From the NCBI RefSeq assembly GCF_020037125.1, contig NZ_JAIQDG010000027.1, positions 1-64,000 on the forward strand: DNA of 64,000 nt, in the 5' to 3' direction. Below, one piece after another: positions 60,608 to 64,000 of this stretch. Each line of letters opens with the position of its first letter. The first letter of the stretch is position 1. The notes below the pieces were generated by a model. That model saw only the letters and a program-made list of their open reading frames with translations. It was not told the DNA's origin and did no database searches. The position numbers were made by a program, and so were the translations under genes. Source of the stretch: Myxococcus sp. RHSTA-1-4. GTDB lineage: Bacteria > Myxococcota > Myxococcia > Myxococcales > Myxococcaceae.

Positions 60608-62164
60608 TCAGGCCTCGGGCTCCAGCTCCACCTGGTGGAGCGCCGCTCCGGTCAGGTCATGCAGGGCCACGGTGAGCGCCCCGCTCTTTCCGCGGATGCG
60701 CACGCTGCCGAAGTACTGCTGCCCTTCCCAGGGCGCCGCGTTCATCACCGTGGCCGGGCGCTGCCAGTGCACCTTGGGACCGAAGGTGTCATCCAGCGGG
60801 CTGGGGCCGAAGGTGCCCGCGTGCAGCGGCCCCGCGACGAACTCCCAGAACGGGTCGAAGTCGCGGAAGCGCGCGCGGTCCGGGTGGTAGTGGTGCACGG
60901 CCGGGTAGTGCACGTCCGCCGTGAGGAAGAGCACGTTGCGCACCCGCCGGGCCTTGAGGAAGGACAGCAGCTCGGCCAGCTCCAGCTCGCGGCCCAGGGG
61001 CGCTCCGGCGCCGTTGGCCCAGGCCTCCATGTGGGGGCCGTCCGCGTGCGAGCCATCCGCGACGACGAGCCCCAGGGGCATGCTGGTGGCAATCACCTTC
61101 CACGTCGCGGTGGACGCGGCCAGGGCCGCCTTCAACCCGTCGAGCTGCGCGCGCCCCAGGAAGGCCGTGTCGGGGCCGGGGCGCTCCTGCCGGTTGGGGG
61201 TGTTGGGTCCCCGGAAGGCGCGCACGTCGGGGATGAACACGTCCAGGTGCTGGCCGTAGGAGAGCTGCCGGTGGATGCGCCCCTCGGCGCGCGCCGCGCC
61301 GCCCACGGGTGTGTACTCGAAGAAGGCCTGCCGCGCCCGCGCCGCCAGCACGCCCGCGTCCGACACCTGCGTGTAGCGCGGGTCATCCGCGAGGCTGCGC
61401 CCCGGGTACCAGTTGTTGCGGACCTCGTGGTCGTCCCACTGGTACGCGATGGGCACCTCGCGGGCGAAGGCACGCAGGTGCTCGTCCAGGAAGTTGTAGG
61501 CGAAGTTGCCGCGCATCTCCTCCAGCGTCTCGGCCACCTTCGACTTCGCGGGGGTGACGCGGTTGCGCCACACGCGGCCGTCCGGCAGGGGGACCTCGGA
61601 CACCAGCGGGTTGTCCGCGTAGATGACGTCTCCCACGTGCAGGAAGAAGTCCGGGCGCAGGGCGCGCATGGCCGCGAAGCCCCGGTAGCCACCCCACTCC
61701 GGGTTGATGCCCCAGCCCTGCCCGCACACGTCCGCGCTCCACGTGAAGTGGACGTCCGTCCCCCCGCCCGCCGCCGTGCGGAAGCGCCCCTCCCACGACT
61801 CGCCCGCGCGGCCACCGTCCTCCGCGAGCACCCGCACGTGGACCTCCCGCCCGGGCGGCAGCCCCGTGAGGTCCACCACGCCGGTGAAGTTGGAGGCCTC
61901 CGTCAGCGCCGGGCCCTCCACGCGCTGCACGCCCTTCACCCACCGGGGGTCCTCGCTCCACTCCACCACCAGGCGCGAGGCCCGGTCCGCCTTGCCCCAC
62001 ACCGTCACGGCGCCGGCCCTCAGGTCTCCGAGCTGCGCTCCCAGCGGGAGCCCGGGCCCGGGACGCGGCGCGGGCGTGCGGCGGGTCGTCGTGGCCGGGG
62101 CGGCGCAGCCGGCGGCTGCGAGCATGAGCCCCTGGATGACGGTGCGGCGGGGAAGGACGGGCAT
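60608..62164 (-). CDS. phoD: PhoD-type alkaline phosphatase, Tat lipoprotein
   Basis: A 518-residue PhoD-family phosphatase/phosphodiesterase. A twin-arginine leader (PRRTVIQGLMLAAAGC, RR at 6-7, lipid Cys20) precedes an Ig-like domain (about 40-135) and the metallophosphoesterase-like core with HVGDVIYADNP, QWDDHEVRNNW, FLTADVHYPAVHHYHP and FVAGPLHAGTFGPSPLD. PhoD enzymes release phosphate from diesters, using Fe/Ca. GGAGG lies 8 nt before the ATG at 62162-62164. It is convergent with the YkuE-type gene across 12 bp. Confidence 0.9.
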   Translation of the reverse strand: MPVLPRRTVIQGLMLAAAGCAAPATTTRRTPAPRPGPGLPLGAQLGDLRAGAVTVWGKADRASRLVVEWSEDPRWVKGVQRVEGPALTEASNFTGVVDLTGLPPGREVHVRVLAEDGGRAGESWEGRFRTAAGGGTDVHFTWSADVCGQGWGINPEWGGYRGFAAMRALRPDFFLHVGDVIYADNPLVSEVPLPDGRVWRNRVTPAKSKVAETLEEMRGNFAYNFLDEHLRAFAREVPIAYQWDDHEVRNNWYPGRSLADDPRYTQVSDAGVLAARARQAFFEYTPVGGAARAEGRIHRQLSYGQHLDVFIPDVRAFRGPNTPNRQERPGPDTAFLGRAQLDGLKAALAASTATWKVIATSMPLGLVVADGSHADGPHMEAWANGAGAPLGRELELAELLSFLKARRVRNVLFLTADVHYPAVHHYHPDRARFRDFDPFWEFVAGPLHAGTFGPSPLDDTFGPKVHWQRPATVMNAAPWEGQQYFGSVRIRGKSGALTVALHDLTGAALHQVELEPEA

Positions 62165-62419
62165 GGCGTGGGCCTCCATTCGCGGGGAGCGCAAGTTAGC
62201 AGTGACACGGTGGGTGGGCGTGCCGAACACACCGGGGGCGCGGACGGGCCGGGAGACCGGGGCGGCAGGCGTCCGTGGCGAGCGGCGGCAGCCAGGCGAC
62301 TTCGGGTATGCTCCCGGCACCATCAGGACCCGTGAGGGAGGGTCCGCTGGATGCTCTCACTGGCAGTTCAAGACCGGGCCGGGGTCGACGCCCCCGGGCC
62401 CCGCGCGAAAGGTTCACAC

Positions 62420-63217
62420 ATGAAGCGACTGGGAAGGGTCGGTCTGGTGCTCGGAGTTCTCGCCCTGGGTGGCACCGTCGGCTGTAAGGACGAGAAGCAG
62501 GAGGCCGCCAAGGCCCACCGCATCAAGGGCAGCGACCACATGAGCAAGAAGGAGTGGAAGGAGGCGGCCGCCGCGTACGCCCTTTCGCTCGAGGCCGACC
62601 CCAAGCAGGAGAAGGTCTGGGAGAAGAAGGCCTTCGCTCACATGCAGATCGGCGAGATGGACGAGGCCTCCAAGTCCGTCATGAAGATCATGGAGATGAA
62701 GACCACGCCGGCGGAGAAGGCGGAGCTCTACCGGACGCTGGCCAGCATGTACATGAACAGCAGCACCGAGGAGGCCGAGAAGTACTTCAACGAGGCGCTG
62801 AAGCTCGAGCCGAAGGACGAGGCGTCCCTGGGCTGGATTGCCGAGATCTACGCGCAGCGCGGCGGCGCGCGCTCCATGTCGGCCCCCATCGTCAAGGCCG
62901 ACCTGGAGAAGTCGCTCAGCTATTACGACCAGGTGCTGGCCATCAACGTCAACTCCGCCAACACGTACCTCAACAAGCGCGTGGTGATGGGCCGCCTCAT
63001 GGAGTACGAGCGGCAGCAGAAGGAGATGGCGCTGGCGGAGGCCGCGGAGAACGCCAAGGACAAGACCATCGTCGACGAGGCCAACGCCCGCGCCGAGGAG
63101 CACCAGAAGCGCATCGACGAGTACCAGGCGCAGTTCGCCGAGATGACCAAGAAGTTCAGCGAGGCGCAGAAGGCCGCCAAGGCCGGCGCCGGCGCGCAGG
63201 CGACGAACAAGCCGTAG
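62420..63217 (+). CDS. TPR lipoprotein
   Basis: A 265-residue protein with lipoprotein leader (LVLGVLALGGTVGC, Cys22) and four to five TPR-like helix pairs (HRIKGSDHMSKKEWKEAAAAYALSLE, AELYRTLASMYMNSSTEEAEKYFNEALKLE). The C-terminus (about 190-265) is a charged coiled coil rich in A, E, K. It is probably an outer-membrane scaffold. AAAGG lies 8 nt before the ATG. Confidence 0.83.
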   Translation: MKRLGRVGLVLGVLALGGTVGCKDEKQEAAKAHRIKGSDHMSKKEWKEAAAAYALSLEADPKQEKVWEKKAFAHMQIGEMDEASKSVMKIMEMKTTPAEKAELYRTLASMYMNSSTEEAEKYFNEALKLEPKDEASLGWIAEIYAQRGGARSMSAPIVKADLEKSLSYYDQVLAINVNSANTYLNKRVVMGRLMEYERQQKEMALAEAAENAKDKTIVDEANARAEEHQKRIDEYQAQFAEMTKKFSEAQKAAKAGAGAQATNKP

Positions 63218-63240
63218 GCGTCACGCCACTCGCAGCACGC

Positions 63241-63276
63241 AAGGGCCTGGGACCGCGAGCCGGTGCCGGGCCCTTC
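63241..63276 (+). terminator. Weak hairpin after the TPR lipoprotein gene
   Basis: AAGGGCC (63241-63247) can pair with GGCCCTT (about 63269-63275) around a long loop that itself folds. A second inverted repeat, CTCACCT-6-AGGTGAG (63292-63311), lies between it and the dehydrogenase gene and could be an operator. Confidence 0.4.
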
Positions 63277-63406
63277 GCGTTTCCGGTGTCCCTCACCTAC
63301 CTCCAGGTGAGTGTCCACTCATCGAGGCTCGCGGAATTCTTCCTGCCCTCCCCACCGCGCGCGGCCTACTCTTCGCGCTTCAACAACCTCGCAGGGAGAT
63401 GGGTGT

Positions 63407-64000
63407 ATGGACATCCGAGCAGCGGTGGCGGTCGCGGCGGGCAAGCCCTTGAGCATCGAGACGGTGCACCTCGAAGGTCCGAAGGCGGGCGAGGTGCTCG
63501 TCGAGCTGAAGGCCACCGGCATCTGCCACACGGATGAGTTCACGCTGTCGGGGGCGGACCCGGAAGGACTGTTCCCCGCCATCCTCGGCCACGAGGGCGC
63601 GGGCATCATCGTGGACGTGGGCCCCGGCGTGACGTCGGTGAAGAAGGGAGACCACGTCATCCCGCTGTACACGCCCGAGTGCCGCCAGTGTAAGTCCTGC
63701 CTGTCTCGCAAGACGAACCTGTGTACGGCCATCCGCGCCACGCAGGGCAAGGGGCTGATGCCGGACGGCACCAGCCGCTTCCGCCTGGGCAAGGAGCGGG
63801 TCCACCACTACATGGGCACGTCCACCTTCGCGCAGTACACGGTGCTGCCGGAGATCGCCGTGGCGAAGATTCGCGAGGACGCCCCGTTCGACAAGGTCTG
63901 CTACATCGGCTGCGGCGTGACGACGGGCATCGGCGCCGTGGTCTACACCGCGAAGGTGGAGCCGGGAGCCAAGGTGGTGGTGTTCGGCCTGGGCGGCATC
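63407..64000 (+). CDS. frmA: Class III alcohol dehydrogenase / S-(hydroxymethyl)glutathione dehydrogenase (partial)
   Basis: The first 198 codons run off the window. The protein is a zinc-dependent medium-chain dehydrogenase of class III: catalytic zinc ligands C40 (ATGICHTDEFTLSG) and H62 (GHEGAG), structural-zinc cysteines C92, C95, C98 and C106 in ECRQCKSCLSRKTNLC, and the class-specific GKGLMPDGTSRF. The Rossmann GxGxxG is just entered (FGLGGI). The family oxidises S-hydroxymethylglutathione in formaldehyde detoxification. AGGGAG lies about 10 nt before the ATG. Confidence 0.92.
   Translation, partial: MDIRAAVAVAAGKPLSIETVHLEGPKAGEVLVELKATGICHTDEFTLSGADPEGLFPAILGHEGAGIIVDVGPGVTSVKKGDHVIPLYTPECRQCKSCLSRKTNLCTAIRATQGKGLMPDGTSRFRLGKERVHHYMGTSTFAQYTVLPEIAVAKIREDAPFDKVCYIGCGVTTGIGAVVYTAKVEPGAKVVVFGLGGI

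Overview
The window is high-GC, densely coded bacterial DNA with no rRNA genes and no intact tRNA gene. Several things point to a myxobacterium (Myxococcota, Myxococcus/Corallococcus-like): very high GC with GTG/TTG starts, many secreted lipoproteins and metallopeptidases, an NtrC-type sensor/regulator pair, a Clp ATPase with a long proline-rich linker, and a putative toxin-immunity remnant of a type I know from myxobacteria. This assignment is inference from gene content.

Layout. 1-6.7 kb: tail of a DnaA_N-like protein, then a six-gene leftward operon (YIP1 membrane protein, TolC, HlyD adaptor, MacB-type ATPase, two FtsX/MacB permeases) with most junctions overlapping by 4 bp. 6.9-15.4 kb: ClpA-like AAA+ ATPase, Rossmann/DUF2520 protein, unknown protein, and a 1146-aa outer-membrane protein joining a peptidase-MA domain, a PD40 propeller and a barrel-like C-terminus. 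15.4-20 kb: leftward housekeeping run nadD, divergent metallophosphoesterase, namZ (DUF1343 exo-muramidase), class III cyclase and TPR protein. 20-25.2 kb: mutS2, a secreted toroid-like lipoprotein, a lone ExbB/TolQ homologue. 25.3-31.9 kb: metzincin lipoprotein, unknown lipoprotein, Tat-exported DOPA-dioxygenase homologue, LysR regulator, tautomerase, esterase lipoprotein. 32-35.2 kb: saccharopine-dehydrogenase-like gene and tetR behind a palindromic, apparently leaderless promoter, then a propeller-like lipoprotein. 35.4-37.6 kb: M4 (thermolysin) peptidase with two PPC domains.

37.7-45.6 kb is a coherent regulatory unit: an NtrC-type response regulator and its histidine kinase are divergent from a TolC-MacB ATPase-HlyD-permease efflux operon. 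The 455-bp spacer holds repeated TGCGGA-A-TCCGCA palindromes and a -24/-12 sigma-54 promoter, so the regulator very likely drives the efflux operon. 45.7-52 kb: serine hydrolase with TPR tail, a large FN3-containing zinc peptidase, a small secreted protein.

52.1-58.3 kb is a scrapyard of mobile DNA. A likely immunity gene is intact, but its upstream partner (probable toxin) survives only as a 3' fragment cut by an IS. Next come an IS3-type orfB remnant, a complete IS3-like element with matching terminal repeats, an IS21 istA fragment, a GNAT gene, a tRNA-Ser-like 3' fragment, an FAD monooxygenase with different codon preference, and an IS91-like transposase remnant. 58.4-64 kb returns to ordinary genes: SDR, membrane metallophosphoesterase, PhoD phosphatase, TPR lipoprotein, and the start of a class III alcohol/formaldehyde dehydrogenase.
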